Origin: Calothrix sp. PCC 6303 | GTDB taxonomy: Bacteria > Cyanobacteriota > Cyanobacteriia > Cyanobacteriales > Nostocaceae | DNA: 64,000 bases | Assembly (NCBI RefSeq): GCF_000317435.1 | Contig: NC_019751.1 | Coordinates: 1,364,001-1,428,000 of the forward strand | Direction of reading: 5' to 3' | In this document: one piece after another, positions 44,632 to 52,997 of the stretch | Layout of the letters: each line of letters begins with the position of its first letter | Position numbering within the stretch: position 1 is the stretch's first letter | The notes under the pieces: model-generated | What the model was told of the DNA's origin: nothing | What the model saw: the letters and a program-made list of their open reading frames with translations, nothing else | Database searches by the model: none | Translations under genes and position numbers: made by a program

Positions 44632-45327
44632 TCACCATAGGGAAGTTAAATGCAATCCTACCAACAAACTACTTTGGGATGTTATATCTACCCAGCAGCG
44701 ATGAACGCGACGATAAGTTAACCGAGTTACTTTAGCTGTGGATGGGTGCTTTGCGGTAAACAGTGCGTGACTTTGAGGGTGACGGGAAAATGTGATGTAG
44801 TTCCGCAAATAGGTTGCTGTTTCTACGTCATAGTGATTCCAATCCTGTTTCCTAACTAAAATTCTTTGATTCTCCAAATCTACATCTACTAGGTTTAGCG
44901 CTAAGATTTCTCCTATTTTCAGCTTGGTGCTGTAAATCAATCTAATTAATGCTGACATTCTCAAGTCTTTCTCTACAAATTGACATAGCTGAGTCATTTG
45001 TTCTGCTGTAATTTCACTTTCTTGTGTTTTCACAACTTTGCATCTTTTCAACCGGGAAATTGGGTTGTAATCTAGATATCCCTGCTCTACTCCAAAGTTA
45101 AAAACGGCTTGAATCACGGCTTGGTGACGATTACGGGTACTGTTGGAGATATTTGGGATGTTTTGGAGATATTTAATAATTGTGTCCCGATTAATGCTTT
45201 GTGGTGAGTGTTTCCCATACTGTTGCAGAAGTGGCATTAAGGTAGATATATAGGAGTTGTATGTAGTTTTATTTAGTTCTCTTTTATCTAAAAAAATCGA
45301 CACTAACCTAGCGAATGTAATTGACAA
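44632..45327 (-). CDS. Truncated, probably inactive tyrosine recombinase
   Basis: A 231-residue protein with the N-terminal SAM-like core-binding domain (about 1-90, SYISTLMPLLQQYGK) and the start of the catalytic domain. Box I reads STKLKIGEILALNLVDVD, where the catalytic Arg is replaced by Lys. The HxxR box and the tyrosine region are missing: after CWVDITSQSS the sequence leaves the family and stops. It may be a decaying integrase or a DNA-binding protein kept for regulation. It is divergent from the XRE regulator, sharing a 58-base control region. Confidence 0.72.
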   Translation of the reverse strand: MSITFARLVSIFLDKRELNKTTYNSYISTLMPLLQQYGKHSPQSINRDTIIKYLQNIPNISNSTRNRHQAVIQAVFNFGVEQGYLDYNPISRLKRCKVVKTQESEITAEQMTQLCQFVEKDLRMSALIRLIYSTKLKIGEILALNLVDVDLENQRILVRKQDWNHYDVETATYLRNYITFSRHPQSHALFTAKHPSTAKVTRLTYRRVHRCWVDITSQSSLLVGLHLTSLW

Positions 45328-45338
45328 GGTATTTTATT

Positions 45339-45383
45339 AACCTATACTAAATATCAAATAAACTATACTATAACCTATACTAA
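45339..45383. promoter_or_regulatory. Iterated CTATACTA operator
   Basis: AACCTATACTAA occurs at 45339-45350 and again at 45372-45383, three bases before the regulator ATG, with a CTATACTA core between them at 45363-45370. The iterons fill the gap between the divergent integrase-like and XRE genes. Likely binding sites for the XRE protein itself, giving autoregulation (inference). Confidence 0.6.
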
Positions 45384-45385
45384 CT

Positions 45386-45829
45386 ATGAAAGACCCTAAA
45401 CTACCCCTACCTGGGGAAACCCTGGGAACATACATCCACCGACTCCGCACTGAATTAAAAATGAGTCAGCAACAATTAGCGAAGGCGATGGGTATACATA
45501 TTCAAAGTGTTGGTAAAATTGAACGAGGACAAACATCACGCTTGAATACTAAGACTAAATCCGTTTGTGCGATCGCGCTTTCAATTCCGGTAGGATATTT
45601 GGATGCGGTGGTGCGGGGTGAGGTGGTATCTATTCCCGAAAAACAGCAGTTTTGTCCCAAATGTTGGACTCCAGGAAGTGAACCGGATGCAGTTTGGTTA
45701 ATTCATCGGGCAAAATATTGTTTGTTATGTGGGACTAAGTTACGTTCTTTTTGTCGCAGTTGCGGTGAACCTTTAGCATCTTTTAAACACAAATTTTGTC
45801 CCAACTGTGGAACTGGTTATCAGGAGTGA
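45386..45829 (+). CDS. XRE-family regulator with C-terminal zinc ribbons
   Basis: A 147-residue protein. HTH_3 at about residues 12-70: YIHRLRTELKMSQQQLAKAMG, then IQSVGKIERGQTSRLN. The C-terminal half has four CxxC knuckles: CPKC (about 92), CLLC, CRSC and CPNC (about 137), which should bind two Zn ions (double zinc ribbon). This combination suggests a DNA-binding regulator with a second nucleic-acid or protein contact. Divergent partner is the degenerate recombinase; an iterated operator lies in between. Confidence 0.82.
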   Translation: MKDPKLPLPGETLGTYIHRLRTELKMSQQQLAKAMGIHIQSVGKIERGQTSRLNTKTKSVCAIALSIPVGYLDAVVRGEVVSIPEKQQFCPKCWTPGSEPDAVWLIHRAKYCLLCGTKLRSFCRSCGEPLASFKHKFCPNCGTGYQE

Positions 45830-45914
45830 CTCTAAAGGCTAAAATTAAGAGTGTGCGTCACAGGTAGGCTATTGGTAAAATTTTAAATTTATTCAGAAAC
45901 ACCATATTTAACTA

Positions 45915-46517
45915 ATGTCATACAAAAATTTCACCACAATTGGCAAGGTAAAGGAAGCTTTTGGTTTGACTACGGTGGAGGGTGTTTGTTTCCTTCCAAA
46001 TATCGACGCGATTACTCCTAGTGGAACTTTAACTGCGTTTTTAGAGGAGAGTTTACCCTTAGCAGTTGCGACAGGTAGTGAAAAAGCACGTTCAGAAATG
46101 ATTATTTCCCCTGTTTTGATTGAAGTTCGCAAAATTCTCCAACGTCAAGTCAGTCTATTTTCTGGGGAAGAGTTTGATGTTGATGCAGAAGTGGGATTAA
46201 ATGGGTTTTGCGATTTTTTAATTAGTCGTTCTCCAGAACAGTTGGAAATTGAAGCTCCTGTTGTCATAATTGTAGAGGCTAAGAAGGCTGATTTAAAATC
46301 TGGAATTGGGCAATGTGTTGCTTCTATGGTTGCTGCACAAAGATTTAATGCGATGAAGAATAATTTGATTCCTGTTATATATGGTTGTGTCAGTAGTGGT
46401 ACCCAATGGAGATTCATGAAGTTGGAGGAAAAAATAGTCACTATCGATTTTACTGATTATCCTTTGTCTCCAGTGGGTCAAATTCTTGCTAGTTTAGTTT
46501 GGATGGTTGAAAAATAG
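45915..46517 (+). CDS. PD-(D/E)XK-like protein, member 1 of a convergent pair
   Basis: A 200-residue protein. The probable nuclease core is NGFCDFLISRSPEQ (Asp, about 98) and PVVIIVEAKKADLKSGIGQCVASMVAAQRF (ExK, about 118-122). YGCVSSGTQWRFMKL resembles the final strand of HSDR_N-type folds. The 46558 product shares the same pattern, so they are distant paralogues or members of one family. It follows the XRE regulator. No methyltransferase or specificity gene is nearby. Role unknown; such proteins are common in cyanobacteria. Confidence 0.72.
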   Translation: MSYKNFTTIGKVKEAFGLTTVEGVCFLPNIDAITPSGTLTAFLEESLPLAVATGSEKARSEMIISPVLIEVRKILQRQVSLFSGEEFDVDAEVGLNGFCDFLISRSPEQLEIEAPVVIIVEAKKADLKSGIGQCVASMVAAQRFNAMKNNLIPVIYGCVSSGTQWRFMKLEEKIVTIDFTDYPLSPVGQILASLVWMVEK

Positions 46518-46559
46518 TCTATATGCTTCATGGTTATATAACTATAAAGCATATAGACT
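46516..46559. repeat. 44-base near-perfect palindrome between convergent genes
   Basis: AGTCTATATGCTT at one end and AAGCATATAGACT at the other, centred on GTTATATAAC. It spans the stop codons of both PD-(D/E)XK genes. It is copy 1 of a 28-base palindrome family (TGCTT...GTTATATA...AAGCA) found five times up to 47986. It may act as a bidirectional 3' hairpin. Confidence 0.75.
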
Positions 46560-47154
46560 ATGAAATTGAGTTCTCAAAGATATAATTAACAGCAGCAAAC
46601 AACTTATCTAACTCTTGAATCGTATACAGATTTTTATTTCTGGTGAACACATCTATTGTGAGTTTTCCAAACTGCCAAATTTTCCCGTTGGAGACAATAC
46701 CAAAAATATCTGTTTCTAAATTTTCGTTGATGCGCTGTATTGCTACCATCTCTGCTAAACATTGTCCCCATCCTTCTTCAAATCGATCTTGTTTTGCTTC
46801 AACTGCAATAAAGTAGGGTTTGTCGAAGACTACGGGACTGAGTGGATTCCGCTGAGAAACTATATAATCGGGTACTCCCGATAAATCCTCATCATAGTTT
46901 AAGGTTTGATGACTCCACAGTGTCAGTTTACTACGGTAGTTTTTCCATACTTCTTTAAGAACCGGATAAATCAGGTTTTCACAGATTGCATCTTCGGAGT
47001 TATCTACAACTCCATCTGTAAAAAGGATATCTAGTTCTTCTTTAAAGCTATCTTTGACTGGAAACTCAATTTCTTCCATGAAATTGGTTTGAATATACTT
47101 GATTTGGAATTTTTTGATGACTGTGCTGATGCTTTTATAGTTGCTGAATGACAT
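46558..47154 (-). CDS. PD-(D/E)XK-like protein, member 2 of a convergent pair
   Basis: A 198-residue protein. SGVPDYIVSQRNP (Asp, about 108) and PYFIAVEAKQDRFEEGWGQCLAEMVAIQ (ExK, about 125-130) give the fold pattern, then FGIVSNGKIWQFGKL. It shares EAK, GQC and the last strand with the 45915 product. It starts MSFSNYKSI versus MSYKNFTTI in the partner, and both continue with a conserved-length N-terminal domain. It faces the partner tail to tail. A palindrome sits 13 bases before its ATG. Confidence 0.72.
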   Translation of the reverse strand: MSFSNYKSISTVIKKFQIKYIQTNFMEEIEFPVKDSFKEELDILFTDGVVDNSEDAICENLIYPVLKEVWKNYRSKLTLWSHQTLNYDEDLSGVPDYIVSQRNPLSPVVFDKPYFIAVEAKQDRFEEGWGQCLAEMVAIQRINENLETDIFGIVSNGKIWQFGKLTIDVFTRNKNLYTIQELDKLFAAVNYIFENSIS

Positions 47155-47166
47155 CTGAGATTTTCT

Positions 47167-47194
47167 TGCTTGATAGTTATATAACGATGAAGCA
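47167..47194. repeat. Palindrome family, copy 2
   Basis: TGCTTGATAGTTATATAACG...AAGCA, 28 bases, in the 48-base gap between the DUF3082 gene and the PD-(D/E)XK gene on the minus strand. Position just upstream of a start codon would suit an operator or a translational hairpin. Confidence 0.7.
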
Positions 47195-47202
47195 TATAAA
47201 TT

Positions 47203-47508
47203 CTAACTTTCTGAAGATTCTTTATTTGTGAACTTCTCAATGCCCAGTTGTATCCCCAAAGCAAATAATCCTAACGCAACTAATCCAAATATCCCCATTC
47301 CCATCCCAAATACCCCAACAATTAATGTCCTCACTGCAACGGTAATCCTGACTACTATCTCGTTATCTGAGTGAATCGGTTGATTGGCAAATTTAGTTGC
47401 TATAGATACCATAACGTTATATAGTGCATATCCCATGCCTCCGGAAATTAATGAACCTGTGAAGCAACGTAGGGGAGATGAGGTTGGTTGTTCTTGGGGT
47501 GATGTCAT
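47203..47508 (-). CDS. DUF3082-type small membrane protein
   Basis: A 101-residue protein with two hydrophobic segments (about 18-38, SLISGGMGYALYNVMVSIAT, and about 58-88, TLIVGVFGMGMGIFGLVALGLFALGI). The pattern and length fit the cyanobacterial DUF3082 family of unknown function. It is preceded by a heptamer repeat and by the tandem-duplicated ispE tail. Confidence 0.75.
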   Translation of the reverse strand: MTSPQEQPTSSPLRCFTGSLISGGMGYALYNVMVSIATKFANQPIHSDNEIVVRITVAVRTLIVGVFGMGMGIFGLVALGLFALGIQLGIEKFTNKESSES

Positions 47509-47512
47509 GGGA

Positions 47513-47542
47513 ATGAGTAATGAGTAATGAGTAATGAGTAAT
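47513..47542. repeat. ATGAGTA heptamer tandem repeat
   Basis: About 4.3 copies of a 7-base unit (ATGAGTA) directly upstream of the DUF3082 start codon. Short tandem heptamers are common in Nostoc-type genomes and vary in number by slippage, so copy number could alter leader length. Confidence 0.85.
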
Positions 47543-47570
47543 AGGGGAAAATGAAACTTGTACTACTATA

Positions 47571-48057
47571 CATGCTTCATAGTTATATAGCCATCAAGCA
47601 TGTGAAGTAAATTGAATTCCATGGGAAACCATTTTCGTGACGAATAACTCTAAATCCAAATTAGGAATCTTCTCCTGCTACTGAACCTAATATATCCCTT
47701 AAAGGAAACTCTAAGTTTTAAGTGGGTGGATGAGAGCATTTTTCGGAAGTTTCCAAGAGTCCACATGCTTCATAGTTATATAGCCATCAAGCATGTGAAG
47801 TAACTTGAATTCCGTCGGATACCATTTTCGTGACGAATAACTTTAAATCCAAATTAGGAATCTTCTCCTGCTACTGAACCTAATATATCCCTTAAAGGAA
47901 ACTCTAAGTTTTAAGTGGATGGATGAAAGCATTTTTCGGAAGTTTCCAAGAGTCTACATGCTTCATAGTTATATAGCTATCAAGCATGTGAAGTAACTTG
48001 AATTCCATGGGAAACCATCTTCGTCACAAATAACTCTAAATCCATATTAGGAATCTT
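47571..48057. repeat. 193-base tandem repeat that includes the ispE 3' end
   Basis: Unit A 47571-47763, unit B 47764-47956 and a partial unit C from 47957 that runs into ispE. Each starts with the palindrome (28-base cores at 47573, 47766, 47959), then about 78 bases corresponding to the last 25 ispE codons, then a spacer ending GGAAGTTTCCAAGAGT. In units A and B the ispE tail is still open in frame with the stop kept (for example KIPNLDLELFVTKMVSHG), although it has no start. Spacing is exactly 193 in both steps. Confidence 0.9.
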
Positions 48058-48906
48058 CCCCCTTATATATTCCTCAACTTCCTTCGCTTGCTGTTGACTT
48101 TCACAAATTCCAAAAACACTGGGACCAGAACCTGACATCATAGTTCCTAATACCCCTGCATTGTGAAATGTTTCTCTAAGTTCCCTAACTAGGGGATATT
48201 CTGGAAGTACAACTTTTTCTAAGTCGTTGTGTAATTCCTGGCAAATATCTTTCACATCTTTCTTGGAGATAGCTTTTACCATGTTTCCGGAGTGAACTGC
48301 TAGACTATCTATATCCTGGGAATATGTATGCCCAAATTGAGTACGGTAAGTTTTATATGCCCAGGGTGTGGAAACTTCGAGGCTTTTATATTTCCCCAAT
48401 ACTATATATATACCTTCCAAGCTGGGGATGGGTGAAATTTGTTCTCCTCTCCCGGTTGCGATCGCACTCCCGCCTGAGATACAAAATGGAATATCGGAAC
48501 CTATTTCTGCTGATATTTCTTGAAGTTCTCCCTGGGTAAGTCCCAGGTTCCATAATAAGTCTACGGCAACAAATACGGCTGCGGCATTTGTGGAACCTCC
48601 TGCTAATCCGGCGGCGATGGGGATATTTTTGGTAATTTGAATCTCAAATCCCCCGTATTTTGTGAATGCATCAGGAAATTTTTTCCCCATCAATTCGGCT
48701 GCACGATATGCCAAATTACTGTTGTCGCTTGGTACTTGGGAATTTTGGCAACTAACTTGAATCCTTTTATCCCCGCTCAAAATAATATCAACTTCATCTG
48801 CAAGTTCGATACTCTGCATCACCATTGCTAATTCGTGAAATCCATCTGTTCTGCTGCCGATGATTTCTAGATATAGGTTGATTTTAGCAGGTGCTGTTAG
48901 TCGCAT
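47980..48906 (-). CDS. ispE: 4-diphosphocytidyl-2-C-methyl-D-erythritol kinase
   Basis: IspE phosphorylates CDP-methylerythritol in the MEP isoprenoid pathway that feeds carotenoids, chlorophyll phytol and quinones. The 308-residue protein (start MRLTAPAKINLYLEI, chosen inside a longer frame) is a GHMP kinase: PIAAGLAGGSTNAAAVF (ATP loop, about 96-112), DIPFCISGGSA and GTMMSGSGPSVFG (about 262-275). It overlaps the end of rsmA by 10 bases, so the two are translated from one message. Its stop codon lies inside the palindrome, and its 3' end is copied twice downstream. Confidence 0.95.
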   Translation of the reverse strand: MRLTAPAKINLYLEIIGSRTDGFHELAMVMQSIELADEVDIILSGDKRIQVSCQNSQVPSDNSNLAYRAAELMGKKFPDAFTKYGGFEIQITKNIPIAAGLAGGSTNAAAVFVAVDLLWNLGLTQGELQEISAEIGSDIPFCISGGSAIATGRGEQISPIPSLEGIYIVLGKYKSLEVSTPWAYKTYRTQFGHTYSQDIDSLAVHSGNMVKAISKKDVKDICQELHNDLEKVVLPEYPLVRELRETFHNAGVLGTMMSGSGPSVFGICESQQQAKEVEEYIRGKIPNMDLELFVTKMVSHGIQVTSHA

Positions 48907-49754
48907 GGAACTACTTCTGTTGAGGGAATTGAAAGATGGTTGCTCAATTTTACCCATTGTTGCACACTGAGGTCTTCGGCGCGGTCTTGGGGATTCATCC
49001 CTAATTGTTCCATAATTTCATTCATGCGATCGCGTTCCACCACAGATTGCAAATTATTTCGTAACATTTTCCTTTTGGCGGCGAATCCCAATTTTACCAG
49101 AGTTTCTAACCATTTAGGGTCGTCTGCGACTTTCTCCAATTTCCTGGGTGTTAATTTGACGACTGCGGAGTCAACTTTGGGTGCTGGGTGAAATGCTTTG
49201 GCGGGGACTGTGCAGATATACTCACATTCTGCTAAATATTGTACACGAATTGTTAATGCTCCACATGCTCTATTTCCTGGCTTCGATACTAACCTCTCGG
49301 CGACTTCTTTCTGAATTAATAAGACGATAGATTCATAGGGTTCTGGATTTGGATTGCTAATTCTTCCTAAGAGTTTCTCAATAATTGGTCCAGTAATATT
49401 GTAGGGAATATTCGCCACTACTTTGTTGGGTTTTTGAAACTTGGGAAACCCAGCTAATAGTGTTGCTAATTCTACTTCTAAAAAGTCGCTTTGAAGTAAT
49501 AAAAAGTTATCTTTTTCCCCCAATCCTTTAACTAATAATTTGCACAAATTACTATCAATTTCCACCGCTACCAATGCCCCCACCAAAGGTAGTAACCGCC
49601 GTGTGAGGATACCTGTTCCTGGTCCTATTTCCAAAACGCGATCGCATTCTGTGCATTCTGCTGCCCGTGCGATCGCATCCAATGCCTTCTCACTCTTGAG
49701 CCAATGTTGAGCAAGTGCCCTGCGCGTTTTTACCTCTTTTTCTCTTTGTTCCAT
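48897..49754 (-). CDS. rsmA: 16S rRNA (adenine 1518/1519-N6)-dimethyltransferase
   Basis: RsmA/KsgA dimethylates two adjacent adenines in helix 45 of 16S rRNA during 30S maturation. The 285-residue product has VLEIGPGTGILTRRLL (SAM motif I, about 40-55), VEIDSNL and the catalytic motif NIPYNITGPII (about 115-125). Basic C-terminal helical domain (KRKMLRNNL). It is coupled to ispE downstream, a gene order common in cyanobacteria. The 303 bases upstream hold no further gene. Confidence 0.95.
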   Translation of the reverse strand: MEQREKEVKTRRALAQHWLKSEKALDAIARAAECTECDRVLEIGPGTGILTRRLLPLVGALVAVEIDSNLCKLLVKGLGEKDNFLLLQSDFLEVELATLLAGFPKFQKPNKVVANIPYNITGPIIEKLLGRISNPNPEPYESIVLLIQKEVAERLVSKPGNRACGALTIRVQYLAECEYICTVPAKAFHPAPKVDSAVVKLTPRKLEKVADDPKWLETLVKLGFAAKRKMLRNNLQSVVERDRMNEIMEQLGMNPQDRAEDLSVQQWVKLSNHLSIPSTEVVPCD

Positions 49755-50057
49755 AGATGTTTTAGGTTTTACTGGATTTTAGCTTTCTTACTTTTTGCTT
49801 ACTTTTTATGCCCTATTTTTTGCTATTTTTGGCGTTTTAGGGATTGACTTTGACATGCAAATAGTGTTTAGGGCAGAATAAAATATATGGATTCGGGGAA
49901 AACATCATCAAAAATAAATTTAGAAATTAATTAGATATTGCTTAACTTTTAGAGGAATCTGATTCGGACACATGAACCATCAGTTTACCTTAGAAATTAG
50001 GTTTATTTCACAATTTTTAAGTTACCCTTTAAACATAGCTGAATCTGGTGATTCTCA
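49755..50057. other. Divergent intergenic region
   Basis: AT-rich promoter region shared by rsmA (minus) and the Uma2 gene (plus). I see no repeat or hairpin worth naming. Confidence 0.4.
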
Positions 50058-50636
50058 ATGACAGCAATCACAATTAACCTTAAAAATATCATCCAACTTA
50101 CCGACGAGCAATTTTATCAGCTTTGTCGGAACAACCCGGAAATAAAATTTGAACGCAACAGCAACGGGGAAGTTATCATTATGCCACCAACAGGAGGGGG
50201 AACAGGGAAACGAAATGTGGAAATCAGTGCAGATTTTGTAATTTGGAATCGCAAGCATAAACTAGGTGTACTCTTCGACTCCTCCACCTGTTTCAAACTA
50301 CCCAACGGTGCAAATCGTTCCCCCGACGTTTCCTGGATTCGGAATGACAGGTGGGATACCCTAACTACCGAAGAACAGGAAAAATTTCCCCCCATCGCAC
50401 CCGACTTTGTTCTGGAGTTAATGTCACCAACCGATAGTTTGCGAGAAACTCAAGGGAAAATGCAGGAATATATGAATAATGGGGTGAAACTGGGATGGTT
50501 AATTAATCGGAAATTGCGTCAAGTTGAAATATATCGGTTGAGGAAAGCAGTAGAAGTGTTGGAAAATCCCACAGAAATATCGGGAGAAGATATATTACCG
50601 GGGTTTACTTTAGATTTAGAGATAATTTGGCAGTAG
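50058..50636 (+). CDS. Uma2 family endonuclease-like protein
   Basis: A 192-residue Uma2/DUF820 protein: LCRNNPEIKFERNSNGEVIIMPPTGG (about 22-47), ANRSPDVSWIRNDRW (Asp), PDFVLELMSPTDS (Glu) and QEYMNNGVKLGWLINRKLRQVEIYR. It is closely similar in pattern to the 10411 product. Single gene, followed by a degenerate hairpin repeat. Confidence 0.85.
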   Translation: MTAITINLKNIIQLTDEQFYQLCRNNPEIKFERNSNGEVIIMPPTGGGTGKRNVEISADFVIWNRKHKLGVLFDSSTCFKLPNGANRSPDVSWIRNDRWDTLTTEEQEKFPPIAPDFVLELMSPTDSLRETQGKMQEYMNNGVKLGWLINRKLRQVEIYRLRKAVEVLENPTEISGEDILPGFTLDLEIIWQ

Positions 50637-50734
50637 TATATGACGAGTTTACAAGGCATTTAGTGGGAATGCGATCGCGTAACTTTATCGCGCTTTGACT
50701 AGAAACCAGGTTTCACCAGCTAAACCAGATTTAT

Positions 50735-50822
50735 CACGACTTCTCATCTTCGAGAGAAACCGGTTTTAGTCGTGAAATCAAGAATCATCATACTGAGTGA
50801 TGAAAAAACCGGGTTTCTGAAA
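50735..50822. repeat. Dispersed 85-base hairpin repeat, copy 1
   Basis: CACGACTTCTCATCTTCGAG, AGAAACCGGTTTTAGTCGTG, AATCATCATACTGAGTGATG and AAAAACCGGGTTTCTG. GAAACCGGTTTT pairs with AAAACCGGGTTTC to form a long hairpin. Other copies at 52836 and 53641 and a fragment at 54545. It precedes the kinase gene. Confidence 0.8.
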
Positions 50823-50893
50823 AACCTGACAAATAGGTTGATTAAAATCATCAAATTTGGGAAGATGTGAACCAATACTATTGGTGTAACGTG

Positions 50894-52762
50894 ATGCTTC
50901 CAATTGGTACCATCCTCCGTAACCGCTATAAAATTATTAAACACCTGGGAGACGGTGGGTTTGGTGCAACCTATCTTGCAGAAGACTTAAATATACCTAT
51001 CACACCCAAACCCAAATGCGTCGTCAAACATCTACGACCACAAAATTCCGACCCAGCAGTATTAGAATTAGCAAAGCAGCTATTTGAACGGGAAGCAAAC
51101 GCACTATATAGGTTGGGAAACCTTCACGAACAAATACCCAAACTCAGCGAACACTTCCAAGAAAACGGGGAATTTTACCTAGTTCAAGAATTTATCGACG
51201 GAAATGACTTAGATAAAGAGATTTCAGCAGGAAGCAAACTCAACGAAATAGAAGTCCTACAATTACTTCGGGAAATACTAGAAATCCTCGCAGTCGTTCA
51301 CAACAACAATATTATTCACCGCGACATCAAACCGGCAAATATCATGCGTCGTCAAGATGGGAAAATAGTATTGATCGACTTTGGTGCAGTCAAAGAAATA
51401 AAAGGTTTATCTATAAGTCAAGGGCAAGTAAAATCAACAATAACTATTGGGACACCTGGATTTATGCCCAGTGAACAAGCAATAGGTGAAGCAAGGTTAT
51501 GTAGTGATGTATATGCAATAGGGATGCTGGGAATCTATGCATTAACGGGGATACAACCACATCAACTACCAAGAGATCCCAATAATGGGGAAGTAATTTG
51601 GCGGAATTGGGCAAATGTCAACGATAAAACTGCGAAAGTATTAGATAATATGGTGCGCTATCGTTCAGGTGAACGTTATCCCACAGCAGTTCAAGCATTA
51701 GATGCAGTTACAGGGTTGAAGGTAAAGCAGACAATAAAAAGACCGCAAGGAACAGACATATCCCGTCGTCAAAGTTTAAAACTCTTGGGTGGAGTAGGTA
51801 TGGGATTCGGTTTAGCTGTTGTTGGAGGAAATTTATTTAAGGGTGTTTCTCAAAACAATCAACCGGAAGTTCCTAAAACACCTAATATCGCACCAATTAA
51901 TAGTTCCCCAACTGCTTCAGTACAGGAAATAGCTACAGCAAAAGATTTATCTCTACAAACCTTAAATTTTGAAACTGTAATGGTAGATGCGAAGGGGACA
52001 ATAAACAACCGTAGGAAATTAGATGCGAAATACTTGATTGAAGACTTAGGGAATGGGATCACTTTGGAGATGCTACAAATACCAGGGGGAAATTTCTCCA
52101 TGGGTTCTCCAAAAAATGAAGTAGGAAGAAAAGACAATGAAAATCCTCAGCATCAAGTTAAAGTAACCGGTTTCTTCATGGGGAGGTATTTAGTTACTCA
52201 AGAACAATATCAAGCAATTATGGGGAATAATCCTGCTAGTTTCAAAGGTGATAAGCGACCTGTTGAATCAGTGTCTTGGGATAATGCAGTAGAATTTTGT
52301 AAGAAACTAAGCCAAAAAACAGGACGTAATTACAGATTACCAAGCGAGGCAGAATGGGAATATGCTTGTCGTGCTGGTACAAATACAGCATTTTACTTTG
52401 GGGAGACGATTACAACTGATTTAGCAAATTACGATGGAACTAAAGCAGGTTATGGTTCTGCACCCAAAGGAATTTATAGGGGGGAAACAACAGAAGTAGG
52501 AACATTTCCCCCGAATGCTTTTGGTTTGTATGATATGCACGGGAATGTTTGGGAATGGTGCCAAGATGTTGGTAATTACAATTATAATGGCGCACCAATT
52601 GATGGTAGTGCTTGGTTAACTGGGAAGGATATAGATACAAAGTTGCTGCGTGGAGGTTCTTGGAATCTCAACCCATTTTACTCTCGTAGTGCTGGTCGTG
52701 ACTTTCATACGCGGGTTGATAATCGAAGTAGTCACGGCTTTCGTTTGGTATTGCTTCCGTAA
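50894..52762 (+). CDS. Ser/Thr protein kinase fused to SUMF1/FGE-sulfatase-like domain
   Basis: A 622-residue protein (start MLPIGTILRNRY; a GTG lies nine codons earlier). Kinase at about 10-270: G-loop GDGGFGATYLAE, Lys in CVVKHL, HRDIKPANIMRR and DFGAVKE, all catalytic residues present. One membrane helix at about 297-317 (LLGGVGMGFGLAVVGGNLF). The C-terminal domain (about 390-620) has the formylglycine-generating-enzyme fold: FSMGSP, PVESVSWDNAVEFC, RLPSEAEWEYACRAGT, GLYDMHGNVWEWCQD and GFRLVL. In the segment after LRGGSW the two catalytic cysteines of true FGE are absent, so this domain probably binds rather than modifies. Confidence 0.9.
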   Translation: MLPIGTILRNRYKIIKHLGDGGFGATYLAEDLNIPITPKPKCVVKHLRPQNSDPAVLELAKQLFEREANALYRLGNLHEQIPKLSEHFQENGEFYLVQEFIDGNDLDKEISAGSKLNEIEVLQLLREILEILAVVHNNNIIHRDIKPANIMRRQDGKIVLIDFGAVKEIKGLSISQGQVKSTITIGTPGFMPSEQAIGEARLCSDVYAIGMLGIYALTGIQPHQLPRDPNNGEVIWRNWANVNDKTAKVLDNMVRYRSGERYPTAVQALDAVTGLKVKQTIKRPQGTDISRRQSLKLLGGVGMGFGLAVVGGNLFKGVSQNNQPEVPKTPNIAPINSSPTASVQEIATAKDLSLQTLNFETVMVDAKGTINNRRKLDAKYLIEDLGNGITLEMLQIPGGNFSMGSPKNEVGRKDNENPQHQVKVTGFFMGRYLVTQEQYQAIMGNNPASFKGDKRPVESVSWDNAVEFCKKLSQKTGRNYRLPSEAEWEYACRAGTNTAFYFGETITTDLANYDGTKAGYGSAPKGIYRGETTEVGTFPPNAFGLYDMHGNVWEWCQDVGNYNYNGAPIDGSAWLTGKDIDTKLLRGGSWNLNPFYSRSAGRDFHTRVDNRSSHGFRLVLLP

Positions 52763-52835
52763 AGACTTACTTCCACTCTCCTGTCTGGTTTCCTGTGCAA
52801 ACGAGTTAACCCGCAGCCGAAAAATCAGGTTGTTA

Positions 52836-52920
52836 ACGACTTCTCGTCTTCGAGAGAAACCCGGTTTTAGTCGTCACATTAATAATTATCGTGCCGAGTG
52901 ATGAAAAACCGGGTTTCGGA
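52836..52920. repeat. Dispersed 85-base hairpin repeat, copy 2
   Basis: Same layout as 50735: ACGACTTCTCGTCTTCGAGA, CCCGGTTTTAGTCGT, GAGTGATGAAAAACCGGG. It lies between the kinase and the DUF433 gene. Confidence 0.8.
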
Positions 52921-52997
52921 AATCTCCAAAAAACGATGATTGCAGCGAAAATAGTCATAATAAACAATAGCTCAATCAAACCTGACGACAAACAACC

